This document shows positions 1-6,178 of a DNA stretch of 8,154 nucleotides, piece after piece (position 1 is the stretch's first letter; each line of letters begins with the position of its first letter). Under the pieces are notes generated by a model. It was not told the origin of the DNA. It did no database searches and saw only the letters and a list, made by a program, of their open reading frames with translations. A program made the translations under genes and the position numbers. Origin of the DNA: an uncultured Caryophanales bacterium (lineage in GTDB: Bacteria; Bacillota_I; Bacilli_A; RFN20; CAG-826); contig CABQKC010000044.1 of NCBI GenBank assembly GCA_902464635.1, forward strand, positions 1 through 8,154, read 5' to 3'.

Positions 1-83
1 TGGCCCTGCACTACAACGAGAAGGTTGGCAAGAGAAAGGTTAGGTGCTGGAGGGAAATTGTTGAATACTTCGATCAAAAGTGA
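1..83 (+). CDS. C-terminal fragment of a probable transposase (partial, cut by window start)
   Basis: Reading from base 3, an open frame gives 26 residues from ALHYNEKVGK to REIVEYFDQK and stops at TGA (81-83). The frame is open to the window edge, so only the C-terminal tail is visible. It is rich in Lys and Arg with an aromatic R-x-W-x-x-I-x-x-x-F pattern, which loosely recalls the last helix of IS256/Mutator transposases. That likeness is weak on its own. The better argument is position: the stop lies 53 bases from what looks like an insertion-sequence end (111-136), and that end breaks a neighbouring gene. Alternatively it could be the tail of an unrelated gene that happens to end here. 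The family assignment is an inference; that it is coding is moderately supported by codon use and spacing. Confidence 0.45.
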   Translation, partial: ALHYNEKVGKRKVRCWREIVEYFDQK

Positions 84-136
84 TTAGAATTAGTTATCTT
101 ACTGGGAAACGTTTACACAAAATTCCTTATACTCTC
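84..136 (+). mobile_element. Right end of a probable IS256-type insertion sequence, with terminal repeat at about 111-136
   Basis: After the partial ORF there are 53 noncoding bases. Read inward from base 136 on the minus strand they start GAGAGTATAAGG and then run through TTTTGTGTAAAC. From memory, TTTGTGTAAA close to a G-rich tip is typical of IS256/Mutator terminal inverted repeats. The putative tip falls exactly where the acyltransferase reading frame is lost. The other end of the element lies left of the window, so the inverted-repeat partner and the target duplication cannot be seen. If it belongs to this family, an 8-9 bp target duplication should start at base 137 (AATGCGACC). The assignment rests on remembered family features, not on a search. 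Confidence 0.45.
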
Positions 137-422
137 AATGCGACCTAAAGAATTCATTATATCCAGTAATAAAATTTAGCCTTCTAGGGTAAGTTGCCTG
201 CACATTCCAGACATAATCAATTCTAGATTGATGGTTAAAAATAAGGAAACAAGGGCCTTTTTCTTTATTGATATCATCTATTATTTCATAATGGATGTTA
301 TATTTAGGGGCTAGAATTTTATCGATTACTAACCTTTTAAGGAACGAGTAAATAAACCTATTCGGTTGATGGTATTTCCTATAATTAATTTTTTGCTGTA
401 ATGTTTTCTTTTGCTTTTTCAT
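135..422 (-). pseudogene. Truncated 1-acyl-glycerol-3-phosphate acyltransferase (PlsC-like), 5' part only
   Basis: The 95 residues match the N-terminal third of membrane lysophospholipid acyltransferases, which move an acyl group to lysophosphatidic acid in phospholipid synthesis. The key sign is FNHQSRIDY (residues 62-70), containing the catalytic H-x4-D motif (His64, Asp69). A basic N-terminus and a hydrophobic stretch near residues 24-38 precede it. Family members usually run to 200-300 or more residues and carry later motifs (an F-x-x-R block and an E-G-T-R block); all are missing here. The frame fails after FFRSH, and the TGA takes its last two bases from the putative insertion-sequence tip, so the stop is made by the junction. 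The start at 422 is the only sensible ATG; its SD is poor. The gene begins 52 bases after the 635-residue gene and may have been co-transcribed with it. The fragment is unlikely to be active. Confidence 0.75.
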
Positions 423-474
423 AAGAGGTTATTCTATACCTAGAAGCAAAAATTTAAATTAAATTCGGCAAAAA

Positions 475-2382
475 TCAGTCTTTTTTCTTAAAAATCTTGT
501 CATAGGTATCTATAGGCAAAGGCAAACTAGATGGATAGACTTCCCTAATGGATATTACCTTGACTGGAGTCTTGCTTTTAGAAGTCAAATAAACCATGTC
601 ATTAGGCCTAATATTCTCGTCAAGACAAATATAATCTCTTATACTAGATGAATTTGGTATATTCGAATTAACTGATGCTATCCTAACTTTCTTTTCATTT
701 AATATATGATCAGGAACTACTATTTCGGCATCTTTTACTAAATAGGCTTTCCTTTGTTTTGAATAGCCGACATTTATCCATAATACGAATTCATTCTCAT
801 TATTTGTTGGAGATAATTCGACCGAATTGACTACCTTGTTATGATATTTCAAATCAAAAGAAGAATCAGCTTTGAATCTAAATACAAATTTAGTATCCAT
901 CACTGCTCTTTTGATTCTTGGAAGACAATAGAAAATAGTTCCATCTTCATATGAAGTGAAATTATTTTCATTAAAAGTCATTATGGTCATCTTTATAAAC
1001 CCATCATCTTCATATTCAATTGAAGATATTATCGAGAATTTATATTTGAACTTTATTTGACCGAATGAATAAAAGCATTCCTGGATGTTTTTAATTTTAT
1101 ATGTAGGTTTAATTTCTTCTTCTGCATAGCTATCTAATTTATCTCCGATTTCATTAGCAAGAGGTTCATCTAGGAAAAGGGTGCCGCAGTTAGTTATTCT
1201 TCTTTTAATAGCAAAAGAAGCGAACAAAAGAAAGCATAATGCGGCTTCTTTGTTTATCTCGCCATATTTTTCGTCTAGATATGTATTCGCAGCCCTATAG
1301 GCTAATTCAGGATATAAAGAATCGTAATCATCCCCATCAAGGAAAGAAAAATAAGCGTCTGGATAAAGGGTTTTATAAAGTTTGGATGCTAAGGCAGGAG
1401 AATAATAGGCCGATTCGCTATTAGAAAGGATATCCCCTACTTTCATCTTTGATTCTTTGCAGTTAAAGCAACCGCTAATTAGGAAAAATAGCAATGCATT
1501 TTCTAAATCACCCTGTCCATCATTTTTATTTAAGGAAAGATAACCAAGTAATTTAGCCGCGGAAGGTTCTCCGTTATTTAAAAGTATATCCAATTCTTTT
1601 TCTGCCGAATCTAAATCAGGCGCTTCAAAAGCGTTGCCTAGATAATGATTATTGGCAGTTTCATCAAGCGCGTCGATATTGAAATATTTCTCGCTCATGG
1701 TCTCTAAAATCTTCTTGATCAAGAAATAATTATCTTCATTAGAAGGGTTTTGGAACAAATCCTTGATACGCCTAGAAGATGCCATTGCATTTAGCATCGA
1801 TAAAGAGAATTGTCTTTCATCTGGCTTCTTATTTAACGATGAATAGGCATTATTTAGTTCAACCATGAATTCATGGATGGAATAGATATTATTCACATCT
1901 AGAAAGAATAAATCATCTAGAAAAATATAGACAATATGGGATTCTTTGCCAAAAAACAAGTCATTAGGATCTTCGCCGTTATTATTTTCGATTTTATATA
2001 GATATGGGTCTATATTTATTGCAGCGAAAACAAATTCTTTCCAGTCGATTTTCTCTAAGTCCCCATTTGTATAACTAGTTTCAATAAGGCTTTTTAATTG
2101 TTTTAAAGTTAGACTGTATTTTAAGGATTTTCTATCTTCATCTATCTCTTGCCTAATAGGAAGTTCCTTTCCTAAAGGTGAAAAAAAGTATTCATCAAGT
2201 TCTTTAATGCTTGTGTGGCCTTCTTGGAGGATAGCAAAAGAATTGCTCTCTTTATTTAGGTAATAAGAGTCACCTTTATCAGTAACTACATAAGAACCAT
2301 TTTTACTAATGGAGGCTTTCTTGATTTCTTTTTCTTGAAGATGTCCTATTTCTTTTAATAACTGGATGTAAACTTTGCTCAT
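475..2382 (-). CDS. Sel1-repeat-like protein of unknown function
   Basis: This 635-residue protein has no signal peptide and no membrane segment, so it is probably cytosolic. Residues 1-100 mix short strands and helices. Residues about 258-400 show alternating small and aromatic residues (SAAKLLGYLSLNKNDG, ENALLFFLISGCF, PALASKLYKTLYPDA, KEAALCFLLFASFA), the look of Sel1/TPR-type helical hairpins that usually bind other proteins. Residues about 425-560 look beta-rich. The last 70 residues, with PNDMVYLTSK, TPVKVISIREVY and LPLPIDTYDKIFKK, look like a small separate beta domain; I recall similar 'ELPLP..KYKKI' endings in uncharacterised Clostridia proteins, but cannot verify this. No catalytic motif was seen. 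The SD at the start (2382) is weak (TTAGAAAAT just upstream). A possible promoter lies at 2402-2431. Function is unknown; coding status is secure because of its length. Confidence 0.85.
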   Translation of the reverse strand: MSKVYIQLLKEIGHLQEKEIKKASISKNGSYVVTDKGDSYYLNKESNSFAILQEGHTSIKELDEYFFSPLGKELPIRQEIDEDRKSLKYSLTLKQLKSLIETSYTNGDLEKIDWKEFVFAAINIDPYLYKIENNNGEDPNDLFFGKESHIVYIFLDDLFFLDVNNIYSIHEFMVELNNAYSSLNKKPDERQFSLSMLNAMASSRRIKDLFQNPSNEDNYFLIKKILETMSEKYFNIDALDETANNHYLGNAFEAPDLDSAEKELDILLNNGEPSAAKLLGYLSLNKNDGQGDLENALLFFLISGCFNCKESKMKVGDILSNSESAYYSPALASKLYKTLYPDAYFSFLDGDDYDSLYPELAYRAANTYLDEKYGEINKEAALCFLLFASFAIKRRITNCGTLFLDEPLANEIGDKLDSYAEEEIKPTYKIKNIQECFYSFGQIKFKYKFSIISSIEYEDDGFIKMTIMTFNENNFTSYEDGTIFYCLPRIKRAVMDTKFVFRFKADSSFDLKYHNKVVNSVELSPTNNENEFVLWINVGYSKQRKAYLVKDAEIVVPDHILNEKKVRIASVNSNIPNSSSIRDYICLDENIRPNDMVYLTSKSKTPVKVISIREVYPSSLPLPIDTYDKIFKKKD

Positions 2383-2401
2383 ATTTTCTAATTTTAAAAC
2401 A

Positions 2402-2431
2402 TATATAGTTTCCTAAAAAGGAAAACCACAA
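2402..2431 (-). promoter_or_regulatory. Candidate promoter of the 635-residue gene with a palindrome in its spacer
   Basis: On the minus strand TTGTGG (2426-2431) and TATATA (2402-2407) are 18 bases apart, a weak -35 and a fair -10. The spacer holds a perfect 6-bp inverted repeat, TTTCCT/AGGAAA, with a 4-base centre (2409-2424). It could be an operator; it is not followed by a T tract, so it is not a terminator. The predicted transcript would start only about 13 bases from the ATG, which is short and counts against the call. Confidence 0.3.
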
Positions 2432-2451
2432 CAAATAATATACTCCATTAC

Positions 2452-2469
2452 CAAATTATATTTAATTTG
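2452..2469. repeat. AT-rich inverted repeat between the lipoprotein and the 635-residue gene
   Basis: CAAATTA (2452-2458) and TAATTTG (2463-2469) form a perfect 7-bp dyad around four bases. It lies just past the extended 3' end of the lipoprotein gene. It is weak as RNA, because six of its seven pairs are A-T, and no T tract follows on either strand. A terminator is therefore doubtful, and chance is plausible in such AT-rich DNA. Confidence 0.35.
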
Positions 2470-2533
2470 ATAATGCTAGTTTTGATAATTGGAGAAGGAA
2501 ATAGCCTTGGGTAGCCATATATTCAGCCTTTAA
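2462..2533 (-). pseudogene. Possible lost 3' end of the lipoprotein gene
   Basis: Reading on in frame past the lipoprotein TGA gives LKAEYMATQGYFLLQLSKLALSN and then TAA (2462-2464). The stop replaces a position where the first internal repeat of the lipoprotein has Trp154 (AYWILN), and the extension carries ATQG where repeat one has YIQG. A second open stretch in another frame (2448-2507, ending KLNIIW and TAA) could correspond to RYDIFAWYE of repeat one, which would imply a later frameshift. This is a reading by eye of short, weak similarities. The alternative is that this is ordinary noncoding DNA. Confidence 0.3.
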
Positions 2534-3361
2534 TCAAATAGAAGAATTAATGGCTGTTCCATCTTTTGCTTCATAACCTGCTTTAGATAAGGAAGATTCA
2601 TAACTAGAAGTAAAATCTACATCGTTTGTTTGATTAGAGAAATTACCTCCAACGTAATAGAAAGCATTAGATGAATAATAGTCGTATTTTTCTCCGCTTG
2701 AGAGTTGGAATGATGGCAAATTTTCTTGACTTATATTGCTAACCCCAAAGAAAGAATTGATTTCTTCATATGGGAAAGTTTCTTTTTTAGGAGCTCCGAC
2801 CTCATACCAAGCGAAGATATCATATCTAGAATAATTCGTATTTGGATAAACTAGTTCACCTTGGATATAGATAACATCATTAGTCCCAGGATTTAAGATC
2901 CAGTAAGCAATTCCTTTGAATTCATCATCGATGTAGCCTTTTTGGAATCCAACTTCTATCAATTGTTTTTCGTAGCTTGAAGAAATATCTTCCTTAATAA
3001 AATCATATACATAGAAAGAATCTCCATCTTGATCAGCCCCGCTAGCATCGATGTAATTTGAACTAAATCCATTTGGAAAAGGAATTAAATCAAATCCTTT
3101 TAGGTATTTCTTCATCGAATCAATCGATTCTTCTCTCCAGGTTGCCGCTTGCTCGGTCGAACTCGAAGAGACGCTTGATGTATCTATAGAAATCGAATCT
3201 TCTTTTGTCTTACTAGATTCAGCACTAGATTCGGGAGTAGTTATCTCGCTACTTAATTCGGTAGAAGAATCTTTAGAATCATCAAAAGGAGACGTTGTTA
3301 CTTCGCTACAAGAACAAATAAGGAACGAAGACAAGATTAACGATATTAAGTGTTTTTTCAT
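2534..3361 (-). CDS. Ser/Thr-rich surface lipoprotein with duplicated domain, probably shortened
   Basis: The 275 residues begin with a lipoprotein signal peptide: MKKH, a hydrophobic run (5-15), and a lipobox ending I-C-S-C with Cys18 as the likely lipidated residue. A Ser/Thr/Glu-rich linker (about 19-73) would hold the rest away from the membrane. Two similar units follow, about 76-187 and 198-275, sharing SSYE-x2-L-x3-G(F/Y) (128-139 and 252-263). No enzyme motif was seen, so the function is unknown; ligand binding or an envelope role would be guesses. Unit two ends abruptly after INSSI at a TGA where unit one has Trp154, suggesting a nonsense mutation. The start at 3361 is supported by AGGAT 7 bases upstream. 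A promoter is likely within 3420-3450. The gene stands alone, 166 bases from the ATP-grasp pair upstream. Confidence 0.8.
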   Translation of the reverse strand: MKKHLISLILSSFLICSCSEVTTSPFDDSKDSSTELSSEITTPESSAESSKTKEDSISIDTSSVSSSSTEQAATWREESIDSMKKYLKGFDLIPFPNGFSSNYIDASGADQDGDSFYVYDFIKEDISSSYEKQLIEVGFQKGYIDDEFKGIAYWILNPGTNDVIYIQGELVYPNTNYSRYDIFAWYEVGAPKKETFPYEEINSFFGVSNISQENLPSFQLSSGEKYDYYSSNAFYYVGGNFSNQTNDVDFTSSYESSLSKAGYEAKDGTAINSSI

Positions 3362-3419
3362 TTTTAAATCCTAATTAACCACCAAATTATAGGTCTTTAA
3401 AAGAACTATAGGGATAGCA

Positions 3420-3450
3420 ATTATATTTTTAATTGTCAAAATATTGTCAA
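3420..3450 (-). promoter_or_regulatory. Candidate promoter of the lipoprotein gene
   Basis: On the minus strand a perfect TTGACA (3445-3450) lies 19 bases before a perfect TATAAT (3420-3425). A second perfect TTGACA (3434-3439) overlaps this spacer and sits 17 bases before a poor -10 (TATCCC). The 19-base gap is longer than ideal. The leader to the ATG at 3361 would be about 50 bases. Two -35 boxes 11 bp apart could also be a repeated regulator site rather than two promoters. Confidence 0.5.
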
Positions 3451-3509
3451 TGAAAGAATTTCAAGCCTCTAAAAACTTATGACAAAATATTTTTTAATTG
3501 ACAATATTT
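3439..3509. repeat. 13-bp perfect inverted repeat with extra TTGACA-like copies
   Basis: AAATATTGTCAAT (3439-3451) and ATTGACAATATTT (3497-3509) are exact inverted copies with 45 bases between them. Two more partial copies lie alongside: TTGTCAA at 3433-3439 and TGACAAAATATTT from 3480. So a TTGACAA-ATATTT motif occurs about four times within 80 bases, between the ATP-grasp pair and the lipoprotein. The left arm contains the lipoprotein -35 box. It could be an operator array or a long-loop RNA hairpin ending the ATP-grasp transcript; no clear T-tract terminator was found. Confidence 0.6.
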
Positions 3510-3527
3510 ATATTATTTATACAAATG

Positions 3528-4328
3528 TTATTTTAAGCCGTATTTCAAAATCATTTCATTCACGTAGTCAGAAACTACATTTTTTGAAGATGTTTGATAT
3601 AGCATTCTAGTCCCAACCGGATCTTCCATTTCATTAACTATCCAGTTGCCTTTATCTACAATAAAATCAATCCCTACAAAAAAGGAATCAAATTCATTTG
3701 CAATCTTTAAAGCCGTTTCTCTTACTTTTATAGGAGGCTCGAAATAAGTTGCGTTCCCCCCAAGAGAAAAATTGCTTCTAAATTCTCCTTCTTTGGCTTT
3801 TCTAAGAACCGAACCATAGATTTTCTTATTTAGGACATAAACCCTTAAATCGATTCCTAAATCCGAAGATGGTTTTTGAAAAATATATTTTGATCTATCT
3901 TTAAAATCAACCGTCTCTAAATATTCTTCTTTGGATGAAAACAAATAGACCCCATTCCCTCCGTGCCCATCTATTGGTTTAGCAACAAATGGAGAAAAAC
4001 AAACTTCATCTATAAAAGAAGATGTTTCCATGCAAGGAAATGAATGTCCAGCAAGATATTGATAAAACAAATATTTATCATTAGCAATCTTGCTGGTTTT
4101 TGAATTATTGATAACTAATATTCCTTCATCTTCAATAGATTTAGAAATCCGATAATCTCTACCTCTATATATAGCAAAATCTACGCAATTTAAGGATTTA
4201 TAGTCTAAAGTTGATTCTTCAATTAATTCAACATTTATGCCTTTTTCTTTAAAAGAATTAATTATAGAAAAGATAAACCATTTGTTTTTTGTTATATCAA
4301 AACTGTTATAGATTATTATTCCATTCAT
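3528..4328 (-). CDS. RimK-like ATP-grasp ligase, second gene of the pair (E-x-E variant)
   Basis: The 266-residue protein has the order of a RimK-type ATP-grasp enzyme, the kind that joins a carboxylate, through an acyl phosphate, to an amine. An N-terminal preATP-grasp region (1-85) is followed by the ATP-binding Lys117 in FVAKPID and the glycine loop GHGGNGV, then DLRVYV (160-165), FRSNFSLGG (183-191) and the metal-binding part GID (Asp221) and VNEMEDPVG (231-239). Most relatives have E-x-N here; this protein has Glu233 and Glu235. I recall NEIEDVVG-type sequences in Clostridia relatives, so this may be a subfamily trait rather than decay. The start overlaps the stop of the upstream partner (ATGA, 4325-4328) and its own SD is poor, so translation is probably coupled. 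The substrate is unknown. Calling it an S6-glutamate ligase would be unsupported. Confidence 0.85.
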   Translation of the reverse strand: MNGIIIYNSFDITKNKWFIFSIINSFKEKGINVELIEESTLDYKSLNCVDFAIYRGRDYRISKSIEDEGILVINNSKTSKIANDKYLFYQYLAGHSFPCMETSSFIDEVCFSPFVAKPIDGHGGNGVYLFSSKEEYLETVDFKDRSKYIFQKPSSDLGIDLRVYVLNKKIYGSVLRKAKEGEFRSNFSLGGNATYFEPPIKVRETALKIANEFDSFFVGIDFIVDKGNWIVNEMEDPVGTRMLYQTSSKNVVSDYVNEMILKYGLK

Positions 4329-5194
4329 CTTCTTAAATACTCGGCAATATAAAAAGCAATGAAGTCTGCTAGATTAGTATTCGTAACTTTTAAAGTAGAA
4401 ACAAATTGGGGATTAGAATTTACTTCGCATATTATAGGCTCGTTATTTTCTCCAAACATAACATCTACACCGGAGAAATCTAAACCTAATGCCAGGCTAG
4501 CCTTAATGGCCAAATCGACATATTCTTGCTCTGGTTCAAATCTAGAGCCAACTCCACCGATTGAAATATTTGAACGGAAATCGGTTTTATTTTCCCTTAA
4601 TATAGAAACAATCTGTTGATCTCTAACGACATTGACACGGATATCTTTCCCAGAAGAAGATTTGATAAATTCCTGAACAAGAAAATCCTTATATCCTATT
4701 TTATTAATTATAGAAGCTGCTTCTTCTTTGTTTTTAGCTAGATAGACTTGTTCTCCATAACTCCCATAAGCTTCTTTTATAACTAGTGGGTAGCCTATTT
4801 GGTTAGCTATATCATCTATAAAAGATAAGTTTGTATAGCCAAGTCCTTCAAAAGTTTTCGGAGCAATAAATGTTTTAGGAATCCTAATATTATGTTTTGC
4901 TAATTCTTGATACATCAATATCTTGTTATCGCATAACTCAATGGCTCTAGAGGAATTAAATAATTTAATGCCTAGATTCTCTAATCTTTGAGCTAAATAA
5001 ATGTCTTTATCCCAAAACAAGACAAAATCAGGTTTTTCCTTTAACTGCAAATTAACTTCAGTCCCTAATTCAATAGCAGTCTTTATTTCTAAATCTATAT
5101 GAAACTTAGAAAAAGACTTAACTAATATATTATATAGGTTAGAGAATTTCTCATTATTAACGAAGCTATTTACAACTATATATCCCTTACTCAT
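4325..5194 (-). CDS. RimK-like ATP-grasp ligase, first gene of the pair (canonical E-x-N)
   Basis: Counting from the start at 5194, the protein has 289 residues. It begins GYIVVNSFVNNEKFSNLY, and a preATP-grasp region (1-95) includes DFVLFWDKDIYLA. ATP-grasp signs are Lys140 in LVIKEAYGSYGEQV, the adenine-side VQEFI (173-177), DIRVNV (184-189), FRSNISIGG (206-214), Asp244 in GVD, and CEVNSNP (256-262) with metal ligands Glu257 and Asn259. All key residues are present, so it is probably an active carboxylate-amine ligase of the COG0189 kind; the substrate is unknown. An ATG six codons upstream (5212) has no SD, whereas the ATG at 5194 has AGAGG seven bases before it, so I chose 5194. It is clearly a paralogue of its overlapping partner; the two share YxVxNSF, FRSN-x-S-x-GG and FEP. 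It lies 80 bases downstream of the LysR gene. Confidence 0.87.
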   Translation of the reverse strand: MSKGYIVVNSFVNNEKFSNLYNILVKSFSKFHIDLEIKTAIELGTEVNLQLKEKPDFVLFWDKDIYLAQRLENLGIKLFNSSRAIELCDNKILMYQELAKHNIRIPKTFIAPKTFEGLGYTNLSFIDDIANQIGYPLVIKEAYGSYGEQVYLAKNKEEAASIINKIGYKDFLVQEFIKSSSGKDIRVNVVRDQQIVSILRENKTDFRSNISIGGVGSRFEPEQEYVDLAIKASLALGLDFSGVDVMFGENNEPIICEVNSNPQFVSTLKVTNTNLADFIAFYIAEYLRR

Positions 5195-5201
5195 TTCTAG
5201 G

Positions 5202-5206
5202 CCTCT
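5202..5206 (-). promoter_or_regulatory. SD site that decides the ATP-grasp start
   Basis: Minus-strand AGAGG (5202-5206) is seven bases before the ATG at 5194, whereas the longer start at 5212 is preceded by AAACACGTCTAA with no SD. This favours the 289-residue form over 295 residues. Confidence 0.7.
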
Positions 5207-5238
5207 ATTCATTTAGACGTGTTTAAAACGACTATCTA

Positions 5239-5244
5239 ATTATA
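5239..5244 (-). promoter_or_regulatory. Possible -10 box for the ATP-grasp pair
   Basis: A perfect TATAAT occurs on the minus strand between the LysR stop and the ATP-grasp start, with only a poor -35 (TTAGTT) 18 bases upstream. It would give a leader of about 38 bases to the ATG at 5194. No terminator follows the LysR gene, so read-through from that gene is equally possible. Confidence 0.35.
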
Positions 5245-5274
5245 TATTTCATCGGGAAAAATAACTAATAAAGA

Positions 5275-6165
5275 CTAAATACTCATTTCTCTATATATAG
5301 ATATAATGTCATCAAGTATATCCATAGATACAAAATCCTTAACGAAGACGACATTCATTTCTCTAATCATATCTACGTTTTCAATAGGCAATATGGCTAA
5401 AGAATGGTCTTTTAATTCGCTGAAGCAGACACTTCTTGGAAGTACAGATACCCCAACGCCTTTCCTAATCAAATCCTTAATTGTAGCAATGTTATCGATT
5501 TCCATAATGACATTGAACTCATCAATGCTCATATTCATGTTGGCAAGTTGGGTTACAAATAAACTTCTAGTACCACTTTGCTTTGATCTAAGAATCATCT
5601 TTTCTTTCTTTAAATCATTAATATCGATGATTTTATTCTTAGCTAATGGGTTATTTAAATTCATTACAGCAACAAGATGGTCAGTATCTAGAAGAATACT
5701 AGAATACTTCTTCTCAGTAACTTTTCCTTCTACAAAAGCAAAATCAATCTCATAAGTTGATAATTTGTCATAAAGATTTTTTATAGTATCAGAAATTATT
5801 TTTATTTTTGTACCCTTGTTAGAAAGACTATAAGAGGCCAATACTTCGGCTACAATATTGCTTTCTGCCGTATGGGTAATACCAATAGTAAGGGTTTTAG
5901 AATGCCTTTTTAAATCCTTTAAACGTGATTCTAGATCCGCATACATTGATACGATGCGTCTAGCATATTTAACCAAGATCTCGCCTTCTGGTGTTATTTT
6001 TAATTCCGCACCAACTCTATTAAATATCTTAATATTTAGTTCAGTTTCTAATTGTCTTATATGTTGGCTTATAGCAGGTTGAGTCAAATTAAGTTGTTTT
6101 GCTGCCAATGTATAGTTTTTTAATTCATTTACTGCTAAAAGAGATATTAATTTTGTATCTTCCAT
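5275..6165 (-). CDS. LysR-family transcriptional regulator
   Basis: At 296 residues this is the usual LysR length. The N-terminal winged helix-turn-helix (about 5-62) is textbook: YTLAAKQLNLTQPAISQHIRQLETELNIKIFNR, then ITPEGEILVKYARRI, followed by a linker helix (to about 90). Residues about 91-296 form the two-lobed effector-binding domain (TLTIGITHTAESNIVAEVL; VLPRSVCFSEL). The inducer cannot be read from the sequence. The ATG at 6165 has GAGG seven bases upstream. The gene is divergent from the antiporter across a 128-base gap that holds LysR-type T-N11-A dyads, so it probably controls the antiporter and itself. Its stop is TAG; the ATP-grasp pair follows in the same direction and may be in its transcript. 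Confidence 0.93.
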   Translation of the reverse strand: MEDTKLISLLAVNELKNYTLAAKQLNLTQPAISQHIRQLETELNIKIFNRVGAELKITPEGEILVKYARRIVSMYADLESRLKDLKRHSKTLTIGITHTAESNIVAEVLASYSLSNKGTKIKIISDTIKNLYDKLSTYEIDFAFVEGKVTEKKYSSILLDTDHLVAVMNLNNPLAKNKIIDINDLKKEKMILRSKQSGTRSLFVTQLANMNMSIDEFNVIMEIDNIATIKDLIRKGVGVSVLPRSVCFSELKDHSLAILPIENVDMIREMNVVFVKDFVSMDILDDIISIYREMSI

Positions 6166-6172
6166 AAAAACG

Positions 6173-6176
6173 CCTC
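6173..6176 (-). promoter_or_regulatory. SD of the LysR gene
   Basis: Minus-strand GAGG lies seven bases before the ATG at 6165 and supports that start. It is only 3 bases from the outermost LysR-type dyad (6179-6193), so regulator bound there would also block its own gene, consistent with autorepression. Confidence 0.65.
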
Positions 6177-6178
6177 AT

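Noticed and set aside
1239..1424. + strand open frame of 61 codons
   Set aside because: It lies wholly inside the 635-residue gene on the other strand, has no SD and has no recognisable protein character.
2409..2469. Two short hairpins as a terminator of the lipoprotein gene
   Set aside because: Neither stem is GC-rich or followed by a T tract on the minus strand.
2534..2536. TGA read as Trp (Mycoplasma-type code)
   Set aside because: At least ten Trp codons across the proteins are all TGG and no long gene contains an internal TGA, so the standard code fits better.
3451..3483. Ten-codon + strand ORF as a possible peptide precursor for the ATP-grasp enzymes
   Set aside because: It is very short, lacks an SD, and has no acidic or Thr-rich core of the kind modified by ATP-grasp RiPP enzymes.
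3498..3526. + strand promoter starting with TTGACA
   Set aside because: No acceptable -10 lies 16-18 bases downstream and there is no + strand gene to drive.
4359..4619. + strand open frame opposite an ATP-grasp gene
   Set aside because: It is antisense to well-conserved ATP-grasp motifs that explain the sequence; no SD.
5306..6082. Two + strand open frames (5306-5755 and 5858-6082)
   Set aside because: Both are antisense to the LysR gene; the hydrophobic residues arise from reverse reading of ordinary codons.
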